Position numbers and translations under genes: made by a program
Assembly: GCF_048593165.1 (NCBI RefSeq)
Contig: NZ_CP184271.1
Origin: Pectobacterium sp013449375
GTDB taxonomy: Bacteria; Pseudomonadota; Gammaproteobacteria; Enterobacterales; Enterobacteriaceae
Length of the DNA stretch: 64,000 nt
Direction: 5' to 3' (one strand)
Notes under the pieces: generated by a model
The model's database searches: none
The model's input: only the letters and a program-made list of their open reading frames with translations
What the model was told of the DNA's origin: nothing
Shown here: positions 50,828 through 61,200 of the stretch, piece after piece
Layout: every line of letters starts with the position of its first letter
Numbering within the stretch: position 1 is the first letter of the stretch

Positions 50828-52231
50828 ATGTTGATTCGCAAGAATAACCTGCAAAAAAGTGAAGCAGGAAAAAGCACGCCTCAGCCTGCGCCTGCTGCCA
50901 ATGTGGCAGAATTGAAAACGCGTCCGGCTGCGGAGAGCCGCGCACAGCCTGCGGCGAATACCGCGTCTGGATCCGCTCCAGCCGCGCGCCAGACGGACAG
51001 CCGGACCAGCCAGCGCCGGATTATCCGCGCACAGCTCTACGATCAGATCGACGCAGGTAAAGCGGCGATGATGGGGCGTGACAAGTTGCTGGTGCAGATC
51101 GAAACGGTGATCCGCCGCATCTGTGATGAACAGCGCTTGCAGCTTTCCCGGCAGGAAGAGGAAGCCATTGCCGCCGAAATGCTGGATGAGATGACCGGGA
51201 TCGGGCCGATCCAGCCGCTGCTGTCGGATGACACGGTCAACGATATTTTGGTCAACGGCGCCGGTCAGGTGTTTGTCGAGCGTTTTGGCAAACTGGAACT
51301 GTCGCCGATTACCTTCATTGATGAAGAGCATGTCTTTAACACCGCGCAGCGCATTGCTGCCGCAGTCGGGCGCCGTATCGACGAAGCCAGCCCGATGGTG
51401 GATGCGCGTCTGCCGGACGGTAGCCGCGTCAACGTCATCACCTATCCGCTAGCGATCGACGGCACCACGATCTCGATCCGTAAATTTATGCGCCGCAACC
51501 TGTCGCTGGAAATGCTGGCAGAGCGCCGCTGCATGTCCTATGCGATGGCGGATGTCCTGAACAAAGCGATGCAGGCGCGCGTCAACGTCATTGTTTCCGG
51601 CGGAACGGGCGCGGGGAAAACTACCTTGCTGAATGCGTTGTCGCAGAAGATCGGCAGTACCGACCGCATCATCACTATTGAAGATGCCGCCGAGCTGCAA
51701 TTGCAGCAGGAACATGTGGTCAGGCTGGAAACCCGTCCTGTCAGCGCCGAAGGTACTGGCCGCGTCGATCAGCGCGATCTGATGCGTAACGCCCTGCGTA
51801 TGCGCCCTGACCGTATCATTCTGGGTGAGGTGCGCGGCGGCGAGAGCTTTGACATGTTGCAGGCGATGAACACCGGCCACGATGGGTCGCTGTGTACGGT
51901 ACACGCCAATACCTCGCGCGATGCGATACAACGTCTGGAAAACATGGTGATGATGGCAAACATGCAGCTACCGCTGATGGCGATCCGTCGGCAGATCGCC
52001 AGTGCGGTGCATCTGATCGTGCAGATCGAACGTATGCGCGACGGTATGCGTCGCGTGGTCTCCATCACCGAGGTGTGCGGCATGGAGAACGAAGTCATCC
52101 AGCTTCAGGATCTGTTCAGCTTTAACATTCAGGGGATGGATGGACAGGGGCTGTTGACGGGGGAATATGTGCAGCACATCCAGCGTCCGCAGTTCTACAG
52201 CGACAAATCGCACCTGTTTGATGCGCAGTAA
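50828..52231 (+). CDS. tadA: TadA/CpaF pilus ATPase
   Basis: A 467-residue secretion ATPase that powers Flp pilus assembly. Walker A GGTGAGKTT is at residues 258-266, the Asp box in IITIEDAAELQL, Walker B in RIILGEVRGGES near 330 and the His box GHDGSLCTVHANT near 350. The N-terminal 60 residues are rich in Ala, Pro and Ser and probably disordered. The ATG at 50828 is chosen; a TTG five codons upstream is in frame. Its partners are TadB and TadC. Confidence 0.95.
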   Translation: MLIRKNNLQKSEAGKSTPQPAPAANVAELKTRPAAESRAQPAANTASGSAPAARQTDSRTSQRRIIRAQLYDQIDAGKAAMMGRDKLLVQIETVIRRICDEQRLQLSRQEEEAIAAEMLDEMTGIGPIQPLLSDDTVNDILVNGAGQVFVERFGKLELSPITFIDEEHVFNTAQRIAAAVGRRIDEASPMVDARLPDGSRVNVITYPLAIDGTTISIRKFMRRNLSLEMLAERRCMSYAMADVLNKAMQARVNVIVSGGTGAGKTTLLNALSQKIGSTDRIITIEDAAELQLQQEHVVRLETRPVSAEGTGRVDQRDLMRNALRMRPDRIILGEVRGGESFDMLQAMNTGHDGSLCTVHANTSRDAIQRLENMVMMANMQLPLMAIRRQIASAVHLIVQIERMRDGMRRVVSITEVCGMENEVIQLQDLFSFNIQGMDGQGLLTGEYVQHIQRPQFYSDKSHLFDAQ

Positions 52232-52249
52232 TGGACGAAGGAGACGCCG

Positions 52250-53230
52250 ATGAGTGACGCACGTCTGAACCTGATTACGCTGCTGGTGTTTTGCAGCGTG
52301 CTGATGCTGCTTCTGGCGGTTAACGCTTGGAGAAAATCACGGCAGCAGCGCATGCAGCGCGAACAGCGTTGGCAGCAGATTTTGAATGAGGTCAGCCCGT
52401 CGGCTGCCGCCGTAGCGTCTGATTCCATTCTGCGTGACGAGATCAGAACGCCGCTGATGGGGGTCCCTGTGATTGGGCGTTGGCTGGCGATCCTCTGGGC
52501 GCAGATGACGTTCATTGGTTGGAAAAAGAACCTGCTTCAGCGTGCTCTGGCGCTGGCTGCGGTCTGCCTGATACTCGGCATGATTCTGGGTCAACGAACC
52601 CTGCTGCCGCTCACAATGGGACTGGTATTTACGCTGCTGCTGTTTATCAGCATTGGTCTGCTGCTGTTTCGCTCAACCCTGCAAAAACACCTGAAAGCGC
52701 TGCGCGAGAGTCTACCGGAAGCGATTGATGCGATTACCCGCAGTTGTCGTGCCGGTGTACCCGTTGCGAATACGTTTGCGATTGTCGCTGAGCATCTGAC
52801 TGGGCCGTTGGCAAATGAATTTAAGGTGATTGACCACTGGCTGCGTCTGGGGATTCCGCTGCGTCAGGTGATCCAGGCCTCGGCGACGCGGGTGCCGATG
52901 TCCGAATACCGTTTCTTCGTGGTGATTCTGATCATCAATCAGGAAGCCGGTGGACGACTGGGCGAAACGCTCGAACGTCTGTCCGCGACGCTGCGTGAAC
53001 GTCGGGAATTGCAACTGAAAGTGCAATCCAAAACGTCGGAAGCGCGGGCGTCCGCCAAGATTGTCGCTGCACTGTTCCCCGGCTGTCTGGCCTATCTGTA
53101 CATGAAGTCACCGGAGGATTTCAGTTTCTTGTTCTCCGATCCGGTGGGAACGTCGGTGCTGATTTATGCCTTGTGCAGTGTCTCGGTCGGCATGTTGATC
53201 ACGCACGTGATGGTTAAGCGAATAGGGTAA
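52250..53230 (+). CDS. tadB: TadB, inner-membrane pilus platform protein
   Basis: A 326-residue T2SSF-domain protein. Hydrophobic segments are seen near residues 8-24, 97-113, 118-138 and 295-320. The cytoplasmic T2SSF domain (about 145-280) has LRESLPEAIDAITRSCRAGVP and QEAGGRLGETLERLSATLRER. It is expected to pair with TadC to form the platform for TadA. Confidence 0.93.
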   Translation: MSDARLNLITLLVFCSVLMLLLAVNAWRKSRQQRMQREQRWQQILNEVSPSAAAVASDSILRDEIRTPLMGVPVIGRWLAILWAQMTFIGWKKNLLQRALALAAVCLILGMILGQRTLLPLTMGLVFTLLLFISIGLLLFRSTLQKHLKALRESLPEAIDAITRSCRAGVPVANTFAIVAEHLTGPLANEFKVIDHWLRLGIPLRQVIQASATRVPMSEYRFFVVILIINQEAGGRLGETLERLSATLRERRELQLKVQSKTSEARASAKIVAALFPGCLAYLYMKSPEDFSFLFSDPVGTSVLIYALCSVSVGMLITHVMVKRIG

Positions 53231-53244
53231 AGGGAGAGCTATTC

Positions 53245-54204
53245 ATGACTGTTTTTGACGATCCCTTACTGCTGCTGGCGCTTGTGCTGATGGTGGCTGG
53301 GATTTACCTGGCACGGACACAGCATAAAACACAGCAATACAAGCAGCTGGAGATTCGCATGCGCGGGCATCTGCCCGTTCCTCTCTCAGAAGAAAATTCT
53401 CAGGAAAACATCCTGAGAGGTCAGGGAACGACATTATCTCCTCTGCTGGAAACGTTATTGCAGCCGCTGGCCACACAGGGCGAGCGTCTGTCGGGATCGG
53501 ATCGCGATCGTCGCAATCTGCGCCGCTTGCTGGATCTGGCTGGGATCCGCCGTAACGAAGCGGTGGGCTGGTTGGTGATGGGAAAATTTGCCGCCGGGGC
53601 GCTGCTTGCTATCGCGCTGGTGTGGGGATGGTTGCCGCCTGCTGACCGTGCTGAGCTGACGGGCGTCGCGGCAGGGCTCATTGGTTTCTTTGTTGGCTCG
53701 ATGGTGCCGGAGTGGTGGCTGAAGTGGCGTGCGGCAAGCCGGGGCGAAAAGCTGGCGCGCGCGGTGCCAGATGCGCTGGATCTGATGGTGGTCTGTGCCG
53801 AAGCGGGTTTGCCTATCGGGCGTGTGTTGCAGGTGGTATCGAAAGAACTGGGACTGTCTTCACCGGAAATGGCGGATGAACTGCATTACACCGCCGCAGA
53901 ATTACAGATCCTATCGGATCGTACGCTGGCGATGAAACATCTGGCAGAGCGTACCCGCGTCAGCGAGATCGAAAGTATGGTGGCGACGCTGATTCAAGCG
54001 GAGCGCTACGGTACGCCGCTGTCTCAGGCGTTGCGCACGATTGCGGATGAAAGCCGCAAGACGCTGATTCTGAGTCTGGAAGAGAAAGCGGGTAAGCTCC
54101 CTGCGCAGTTGAGCGTGCCGTTGATGGCGCTGATCCTGCCGCCAATTATCGCCATTATGGCGTCGCCTGCACTGGTGCGCGTGGTCCGCCTGCTGGCCCA
54201 GTAG
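53245..54204 (+). CDS. tadC: TadC, inner-membrane pilus platform protein
   Basis: A 319-residue T2SSF-domain protein, second half of the platform. The domain (about 170-290) contains AVPDALDLMVVCAEAGLPIGR and AERYGTPLSQALRTIADE, where the RYGTPLSQAL motif is a TadC hallmark. Membrane segments lie near residues 7-25, 112-155 and 288-312. It follows tadB after 14 bp. Its stop codon is the first triplet of a 19-bp tandem repeat. Confidence 0.93.
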   Translation: MTVFDDPLLLLALVLMVAGIYLARTQHKTQQYKQLEIRMRGHLPVPLSEENSQENILRGQGTTLSPLLETLLQPLATQGERLSGSDRDRRNLRRLLDLAGIRRNEAVGWLVMGKFAAGALLAIALVWGWLPPADRAELTGVAAGLIGFFVGSMVPEWWLKWRAASRGEKLARAVPDALDLMVVCAEAGLPIGRVLQVVSKELGLSSPEMADELHYTAAELQILSDRTLAMKHLAERTRVSEIESMVATLIQAERYGTPLSQALRTIADESRKTLILSLEEKAGKLPAQLSVPLMALILPPIIAIMASPALVRVVRLLAQ

Positions 54205-54258
54205 TCTTGTTTCAGACATGTAGTCTTGTTTCAGACATGTAGTTTTGTTTCCGACATG
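54202..54258 (+). repeat. Triple 19-bp tandem repeat at the tadC stop
   Basis: TAGTCTTGTTTCAGACATG occurs twice in perfect tandem (54202-54220, 54221-54239) and a third time with two changes (54240-54258). The TAG of the first unit is the tadC stop codon. The repeat adds no coding sequence. Confidence 0.9.
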
Positions 54259-54313
54259 TTGATTTTAAAACGTGATTCCCGGTCTGAACCGGAATTCACT
54301 AGGGTGACAACCG

Positions 54314-55180
54314 ATGGAGTTAGCGAAAATGATCGATCTGGTAGCAAAACTTAAGCGCGGCGCGCCCATGCTGGCATTGCTCATCGTCAGTACCGTGCTG
54401 GTGGGATGCAGCAGCTCGATGGCGATTAAAGGCAGTAAAGATGAAGGCCTGCGTCTGGCGCGTTTGCTACGCGATCAGGGGCGTGTTGAAGCGGCGACGG
54501 AAGTGTATGCGCGTCTGGATAGCCGTGATGCGTTGAAAGGCGCTGAGATGCTGGAGTATGCCAGTGTTGCAGCGCTGGCGCGTTCACCGCAGCAAACGCT
54601 GGAGCTGTACGGACGCGCACGTCAGGCGCTGGGCGGTGATACCAACAAAATGACGCCGGAAGAGGCGCTTGCGGTGTGTCTGGGAATGGGTCGTGCACAG
54701 CTGGCATTGGGACGTAATGCGATGGCGCAAACCGACTTTGCCTGTGCGCTGAAAGCACAGCCGAACGACGCTGGCGCTCTCAATGGCATGGGTGTGGTAA
54801 TGGATGCCTCAGGTAAACACGCCGAAGCGCGACAACTGTTTGAAAAAGCGTTGCAGGTAAACCCAGCAGATGTCGCGGCACTCAACAATCTGGCGCTCTC
54901 ATGGCTGGCAAGCGGCAATGCGGACAAGGCGATTTCTCTGCTGCGCTCGGTGGATGAAAGTAACGCAACCGGCCGACTGAATCTGGCGCTGGCCTACCTT
55001 TCTGGCGGCAGAGAGGATGACGCACGTTCGGCGCTGACGACCATTGCCCAGCCACAGCGTATTGATGGCTTGATCGACGAGCTGCATCAGCGTTTACAGC
55101 AGATGCAGCAGGATAAATCCCGTGGTGAAGCGCTGCTGTTATCCAGCCGTCAACGCCTGCAATTGAGCGCTCCTGAGTAA
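54314..55180 (+). CDS. tadD: TadD, TPR lipoprotein of the Tad system
   Basis: A 288-residue lipoprotein. The signal ends in STVLVGCSSS, giving lipidation near residue 32. Several TPR units follow, for example ALNGMGVVMDASGKHAEARQ and AALNNLALSWLASGNADKAI. TadD is a pilotin-like factor for the Tad secretin. AGGGTG lies ahead of the ATG. The 109-bp gap from tadC contains the 19-bp repeats. The stop overlaps the tadE start by one base (TAATG). Confidence 0.9.
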   Translation: MELAKMIDLVAKLKRGAPMLALLIVSTVLVGCSSSMAIKGSKDEGLRLARLLRDQGRVEAATEVYARLDSRDALKGAEMLEYASVAALARSPQQTLELYGRARQALGGDTNKMTPEEALAVCLGMGRAQLALGRNAMAQTDFACALKAQPNDAGALNGMGVVMDASGKHAEARQLFEKALQVNPADVAALNNLALSWLASGNADKAISLLRSVDESNATGRLNLALAYLSGGREDDARSALTTIAQPQRIDGLIDELHQRLQQMQQDKSRGEALLLSSRQRLQLSAPE

Positions 55181-55740
55181 TGGCGTGGCTTCGTAATCTC
55201 GGCCCGTGGCGTGATAGGGACACAGTGCAAAGTATTGTGCCGTGCCATGAACGTAACTGGCGCAGCACGCATGGTGTGATCGCGACGGAAGTGGCGTTTC
55301 TGGTGCCGGTCGTTCTGGTCGGGGTGATGATGCTGTTTGAACTGGCGCGTATCGGGCTAGTGATTGCCGCTGGTAGCGCTGCGTTGGATAAAGCCGTGCA
55401 GGCTTTCAGGCTCGATAATCTCGCGTCGGACAGTGCGGAGCAGATGGGAACCCGCCTAAAGGCGCGCATGGTTGAAGCGGGATACGGCTACCTCAAGGAA
55501 GACGATTTAACTGTCAGCGTGTTGCACTTCGACAATCTGAGCCAGCTTGGCGGGCTGACTAACGGCAATAGCAGTCAGGACAATCCCAATGGCGAGGAAA
55601 CGACGACACTGCCAGTGTGGTCCGTGACGGTGCAGATTAAAAAGGCGTTTATCACGCCGCTACCGGAGGTGTTAACGCTGGGGGACACCTTCCGCTACCA
55701 GTACAAACATGTATTTGGGACGGAACTGCGCAATGACTGA
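55180..55740 (+). CDS. tadE: TadE minor pseudopilin
   Basis: A 186-residue pseudopilin. The TadE-type prepilin segment is HGVIATEVAFLVPVVLVGVMML near residues 31-52, with the Glu at +5 after the likely cleavage site. The longer leader (about 32 residues) is basic and in the cytoplasm. It is processed by TadV in other species. Starts within the tadD stop and overlaps tadF by 8 bp, so the pair is coupled. Confidence 0.9.
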   Translation: MAWLRNLGPWRDRDTVQSIVPCHERNWRSTHGVIATEVAFLVPVVLVGVMMLFELARIGLVIAAGSAALDKAVQAFRLDNLASDSAEQMGTRLKARMVEAGYGYLKEDDLTVSVLHFDNLSQLGGLTNGNSSQDNPNGEETTTLPVWSVTVQIKKAFITPLPEVLTLGDTFRYQYKHVFGTELRND

Positions 55741-56365
55741 TTTTTTACTGAAAACCAGTCGTTCACGGAAAGCCAGCCGTTTACTGAATGGGCTCCGCCG
55801 CTTCTGGTTTTCTTGTCGTGCTTCTACCGCGGTAGAAACGGCGTTAGCGTTTCCGATTGTGTTGGCGATGGGGTCGCTGTGTGCGGATATCTATACCGTC
55901 GGGTTGGAGCGTACGCGTATGGAACAACGCGCGGGTGCCATTGCGTCGATACTGGCGATGCAGCAAAAGCTGGATGAGAAAGGTCTGCAAGGTCTGCTCA
56001 ATACGGTGTTGCCAGCGGAAGGGTTAGGCAATTACCAACTGTTAATCAGCAACGTGCGCCAGACCGGCGAGCTGTACTGGCAGTTGAGCAGAGGTACGGC
56101 AGAGGCGCTATGTGCAGAAAGTGAAACCCTGCCGGGCGAAGAGTACCTCCCTGAACTGCCGGAAAGAGACCGCGAAGAGGGCAGCAAGAACACCTCCATG
56201 ATGGTGGTCGAAATCTGCCGTCAGGGGAAAGATGTGAGCCTGCTGGGCGGCCTGTCGTTGGGTGGTCTGCTGCATGCATCGTCAGTTAACCGGGTGGCTA
56301 TCAATGTGGTTGAGCTGGATGAGGTACTCAAAAAAGAGGCCGGTCTGGAAGAAGAAGATCAATAG
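55733..56365 (+). CDS. tadF: TadF minor pseudopilin
   Basis: A 210-residue pseudopilin. The prepilin-like segment is CRASTAVETALAFPIVLAMG near residues 30-49, with the conserved Glu in VETALAFP. The rest is a mostly soluble periplasmic domain with an acidic C-terminus. The ATG at 55733 overlaps the tadE stop; the frame extending to 55709 is less likely. A 19-bp tandem repeat starts directly after its stop. Confidence 0.88.
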   Translation: MTDFLLKTSRSRKASRLLNGLRRFWFSCRASTAVETALAFPIVLAMGSLCADIYTVGLERTRMEQRAGAIASILAMQQKLDEKGLQGLLNTVLPAEGLGNYQLLISNVRQTGELYWQLSRGTAEALCAESETLPGEEYLPELPERDREEGSKNTSMMVVEICRQGKDVSLLGGLSLGGLLHASSVNRVAINVVELDEVLKKEAGLEEEDQ

Positions 56366-56403
56366 CTACGGGTTTTATAGAAGACTACGGGTTTTATAGA
56401 AGA
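56366..56403 (+). repeat. Double 19-bp tandem repeat after the tadF stop
   Basis: CTACGGGTTTTATAGAAGA is present twice in perfect tandem (56366-56384 and 56385-56403), directly after the tadF TAG. It is unrelated in sequence to the 19-bp repeat at tadC, but has the same unit length and the same position at a stop codon. Confidence 0.9.
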
Positions 56404-56561
56404 CATAGAAGCGGCAAATAGACCGCAAACGGCAGCGAGTTTCTCGTTACCGGAATAACAAAACGATTAAGACAAATAACGTGTGAGCCATGTCGTTTTA
56501 TTTTCCCGTTTTATGGGCGGGTTGAGTATGCGCTGAATCCAGGAATACAGGATAGGAAAGG

Positions 56562-58199
56562 ATGAAAAAAACCTTACAGAACAGAAGAGTAAAAAAAGAC
56601 GCTACCGGAATCACTCTGTTCTGGCGTGAACGCCTGTCTGCCTTTATTCAGCAGGAAAAAGGGGCGGGTACAGGGTTTTATGTGCTGGGTGCGATGGCGT
56701 TATTGGTGACGGCGGCTTTTATCGTGGATACCTCCACGGCAACCGGTGATGCCACGCAGATCAAGCGTGCGACGGATGCCGCTGCGCTGGCCGTCGGGCA
56801 TCAGGCGACCATTAATGGTGAAGAGTACAGCCAGGAAGAGACCAATAAGTTGGCGTATGACTACGTCAAAAATAATCTGGGGATGAATAAGGCCCTGAGT
56901 GAAAAACTGGAGGTAGGCGATGTGGCCGTCACGGAAGGGCGCAACAGCGAGACGCGTAAAACCTATACCGTCACCGTCGCCTTCGAAACCAAGCCTAGCC
57001 TGCTGAACCTCGGAGCAAGGAAGCAGGAAGTATACTCGACGTCAGAGATCGTCAACCGCCCGACCGAAATTGCCTTTGTCATGCCAGTGACGGGGGATAT
57101 GAGCGAAGGGGATATCCGTTCGCTGAAAAGCGTTAGCCGCTCGTTTGTCGAACGTATGCTAAGTAGCGCGGACGGCAAACGCGACAACCTGTGGCTCTCA
57201 CTGGTGCCGTACAGCCAGTCGGTGAATGTATATGACGCGGAAGATGCGAATCGCATTCGCCGCTGGTCTACGCCGAGTGCGCTAAACCCGCCGGAATTGC
57301 GTTCACTTTTTGCCAGCGGCGTTGTCAGCAGCCTCGCTGATCGTCGTTTCCCCGATCGCCGAGCGAATTTACTGTGCATGTACCGTGGGTTGGGGCGGGA
57401 AGAAAATTTCTTCTGGGATGAGCCGCCCGTTGGCCAATTCCGGGTGTACTACCGTCACGATTTGCCGGTAAACGGCAGCCCTGGTGCGCCGCCGATCTCC
57501 TGGCGTGGTCCCAATCCCGATCTCTACCCGTGGGATAACAACTCCAATGCAGTAGATACCCGCTTTATCGTCGCTGATAGAGGGTGCCCGAACGCGGCGC
57601 TGATGCCGTTGACCAATGAAGAAAGCAAACTGAATCAGCGCATTGATCAGTTCCAGCCTCGTTTCAACGTGAACTATGCCATCGCGATGGGGTGGGCGGG
57701 CGCGGCGCTGTCACCCAATATGCGCGGCTCAGACGGCTGGGGTGATGCGACCCTGCCACTGGATTTCAATCTGGACGGCAACGGTGACGGACAAAAAGTC
57801 ATCGTCATGATGGCCAACACGATTGGTAACTGGTTCGATACCGATGGTTATAACTTCAGAGGTGGGGTTGGGGACCTGCAAGGTGAAACAGGTACGGAAC
57901 CGGCTAGAGGCTTTGCTGTACAGCGTTTCCGCGATCTGTGTTCCAGTTTTCGTGCACGCAACATCAAATTCTACTTTGTCGGTATTCGTCCCGGTGACCC
58001 TGAAGATTTTGGCCGCAACCTGTTTGACACGGATGCGACGCCCGGTTTGATGATTTGTACCGAGGGTGAGAAACGGATGAGCTTTATCGATGGTGCAGGT
58101 TTCGGCGCTGAGGGCGTTGAGGATCAATTGATCCGACGACTGGATCGTATTGCTAGCCAGATCGAAACCGAGGGCGGCTATGTTCGGCTGGTTGAATGA
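56562..58199 (+). CDS. tadG: TadG-type protein
   Basis: A 545-residue protein. A basic N-terminus and one hydrophobic segment (about 36-58: GTGFYVLGAMALLVTAAFIVD) are followed by ATQIKRATDAAALAVGHQ, the region typical for TadG. The remaining 450 residues are periplasmic and include a von Willebrand A-like core (EIAFVMPVTGDMSEGD) in which the usual metal-site DxSxS is degenerate. It has a repeated acidic DFNLDGNGDGQK stretch that could bind calcium. It lies between tadF (196-bp gap) and the LEPR giant gene. Confidence 0.85.
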   Translation: MKKTLQNRRVKKDATGITLFWRERLSAFIQQEKGAGTGFYVLGAMALLVTAAFIVDTSTATGDATQIKRATDAAALAVGHQATINGEEYSQEETNKLAYDYVKNNLGMNKALSEKLEVGDVAVTEGRNSETRKTYTVTVAFETKPSLLNLGARKQEVYSTSEIVNRPTEIAFVMPVTGDMSEGDIRSLKSVSRSFVERMLSSADGKRDNLWLSLVPYSQSVNVYDAEDANRIRRWSTPSALNPPELRSLFASGVVSSLADRRFPDRRANLLCMYRGLGREENFFWDEPPVGQFRVYYRHDLPVNGSPGAPPISWRGPNPDLYPWDNNSNAVDTRFIVADRGCPNAALMPLTNEESKLNQRIDQFQPRFNVNYAIAMGWAGAALSPNMRGSDGWGDATLPLDFNLDGNGDGQKVIVMMANTIGNWFDTDGYNFRGGVGDLQGETGTEPARGFAVQRFRDLCSSFRARNIKFYFVGIRPGDPEDFGRNLFDTDATPGLMICTEGEKRMSFIDGAGFGAEGVEDQLIRRLDRIASQIETEGGYVRLVE

Positions 58200-58257
58200 T
58201 TGCTGAAGGTAGCCAGGAATAACGCGATTTGCCCCTTTTATTACAGGACATGACACG

Positions 58258-61200
58258 ATGACTTTTCCCCGCTCAAAATCTGGTTCAGGCTTAACGCGCG
58301 CGCCGCGTCAGGCGTGGGTATTGGAACCGCGCATGATGTTTGATGCCGCTGCTGTGGTAACGGCGGTGGATGTGGCTGCGGCCGTCGCGGCAACGGACAC
58401 CGCGCCGGGCGTTGATGCCACGCCAGTCAAAGCGACAGTTACCATTACGGATACCAGCGATAGCTTCGAAGCGGTCGATCTTTTCAGCAACGTGAGCGTG
58501 TCGGCGGATAAAAGCGCGCAGGAACTGAAAGATCTGGTGATTACGGTTAACCGGACGGGCGCGAATCAGGCATTAATCATCGATGGCACTGAAGTTACGC
58601 TGGCAGCCGCTAACGGCGCGAAAACGACAGAAGGCGAGGGAAAATACAGCTATACCGTTGCGGTTAGTGGTACGACGACAACCATCACCGTGAGTATTGC
58701 GTCGTCCGAGGCATTTCAGCCCAATGATGTCGCTAAGCTGATTGACGGTATTGCCTACCAGCCGCTGGATAAAACCGTGGCTGGCGGTGACGTGACGGTA
58801 ACGCTGAAAAGCCTGAGCGATGAGAGCGATACGGCCGATCTGAATATCCACTCGACCGTCACCATCGACAGCAAAATCAACGTGGCACCGGTGGTGTCTG
58901 CATCGGATGCGCCCGAACTGGCTGAATTACTCGTCGTGCCGGGTATGGAGGCACCACAGGAGGTGCGCTACTCCAGTAATGGTGCCTATGCCTACGCCAT
59001 AGGACGCGATGGCACGCTGGGGGTCTTTACCGTCGGCGAGCATGGCAAGCTGACGTTGAACCAAACGCTGAACGATATCAGTGCGCTTAAGGATGTGAAA
59101 GAGATTGCGCTGAGTGCAGACAACCGTTCGCTATACGCCATTACCGGTAGTAGCAATATTGTCGCACTTAGCCTCGACGAGAACGGGCAGGTTATTCAGA
59201 CCGAGGGCAGCTATACCCGAACCACTTCTTCGCAACACGGTAATATTACTGGGCTTGCGGTCTCCAGTGATGGTACCCAAGTTTATGCTCCAACGGAATT
59301 GGACGGTATGGTGGTCTTTACGCGTGACGTGACGACGGGAAGCCTGACATACCTTCAGCGAGTGAACACGGCAGGGCTCGAACGTAGCGGTATTGTGGCG
59401 AGCAGCGGTAACTATGTTGTGACTATGGGGGTGGGCGCTAAGCACACGCTCTCGGTTTTCCAACGGGGCGAGAATGGAGCATTAACGTCTGTTGCCACGC
59501 TGGAAACCTCTGGGGCAGGCTATGGCGCGGTAGAGTATCAACTGGCGATCTCGAAGGATCAGCAGTTCATCTACGTCGCCGATCCTGATAACGGCGAAAT
59601 TAGCGTTTACCAACTGCGCGATGGTGCTGAAGGTAAAACGTTGACCCACACGGATACGAAAACGCTGGAAGGCGTCAACGCACTGTATCTTAACACCGAC
59701 GGTAGCCAGCTCTATGCCTTGAGCAGCGAAGGTTCGTTGCAGAGTTATAGCATCAATGCCACGACAGGGGCGCTAACTGAAGGTGGTCTGATTCAGAATA
59801 TTGGTGATACGCGTGACATGGTGTTATCACCCGATGGGCAATCGCTCCTGATCGCCGGTGATGCCATTCAGCGCTTTAGCGCATCACGCACGTATCTCTA
59901 CGGCAGCGACTTACCGTTTTCCGATCATGTCGCGCTTTCGGATAACAACCTGGATGTATTAAACGGCGGCGCAGGCAACTATAACGGCGTGACGCTGACC
60001 ATCGGTCGTGAAACCCCTTCTTCAGACGATCAATTCGGCCTAAGCGCAGGCAACAACCTGACGCTGCAAGATGGCAAGATTTTGCAATCGGGCGTGGAAA
60101 TTGGAACGTTCACACAAAATCAGGGCGTGCTCAGCGTTGCGTTTACTGCCGATGTGACGAAAGAAACCGCCAACGCCGTCCTGAAACAGATTACCTATCG
60201 CAATGTCGGCAGTCAGAGTGCGACCGAAACGGTCGCATTAACCATGAAGGCGAACGATGGCGAGCTGGATAGTACAGTCGCTACTGTCGCACTGCTGCTG
60301 ACTGCCAACAGCGCACCGACGCTGGTTAGTCAGGGAGGCAATAATCTGACGCTGGATACGCGTGGCGCAGCCGTCTCACTGTTTAAAGACACAGCCGTGA
60401 ATACCGGGGAAGCTGGACAGGCGCTGATCAAACTGTCGATTGAGATTGCCGGACTCAACAGCCCGAATCAGGAATACCTGACGGTCGATGGCACTCTTAT
60501 CGATCTCAGCAAAGACAGCACGGGTACGACGGTGAGCGGTTACCAGTATAGCTACACCTATAACGCTTTGAGTGGTGAATCTTCACTGGTGCTGACTAGC
60601 CTTCAAGGTATCAGCAGCATGGCGATGATGAAGCTGGTCGATGGCCTGAGCTACTCAACGGGCAAAGAGAGCACCAGCGCCAGTGGTGTTCGTACCATCA
60701 CGTTAACCGAATTGCAGGATAACGGCGGTACCGCGAATGGCGGGAGCGACACGGCGACGCTGACAGTTTCCAGTAGTATCAATCTGGCCTTCAACGAACT
60801 GCCGACGATAGAGGCGACGTATTCCCCTGACGCCACGCTGTTTTACAACGCGGGGACGCTGAGTGGCTACAACGAGCGCGTGTCGGCGATTAGCGTTTCT
60901 CAGGATGGCAAAACCCTGCTGGTCACCGGTAGCGAAGGCAACAATAACAGCGGCAAGACTTATCTGCGCGTTTACGCGCGTGATGCGGAAACCGGTGCAT
61001 TGACGCTGCTACAAAGCTTCACACAAGGGGAGCAGGACGATCCATCCACCCCTGCGATTGAAGTGAACGGCCTGAACACCATCACCACGCTGGTACAGTC
61101 AAACGATGGCTCCAGCGTGTATGTGGCGGGAGGCAGCGGAAGCGTCTACTCGCTGGTGCAATTTAGCCGTGACACCACAACGGGACAACTGAGCTATGTT

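Noticed and set aside
58250..58261. Three-codon ATG frame overlapping the giant gene start
   Set aside because: The AGGA is only 1 nt from this ATG, too close to start there; it is better spaced for the ATG at 58258.
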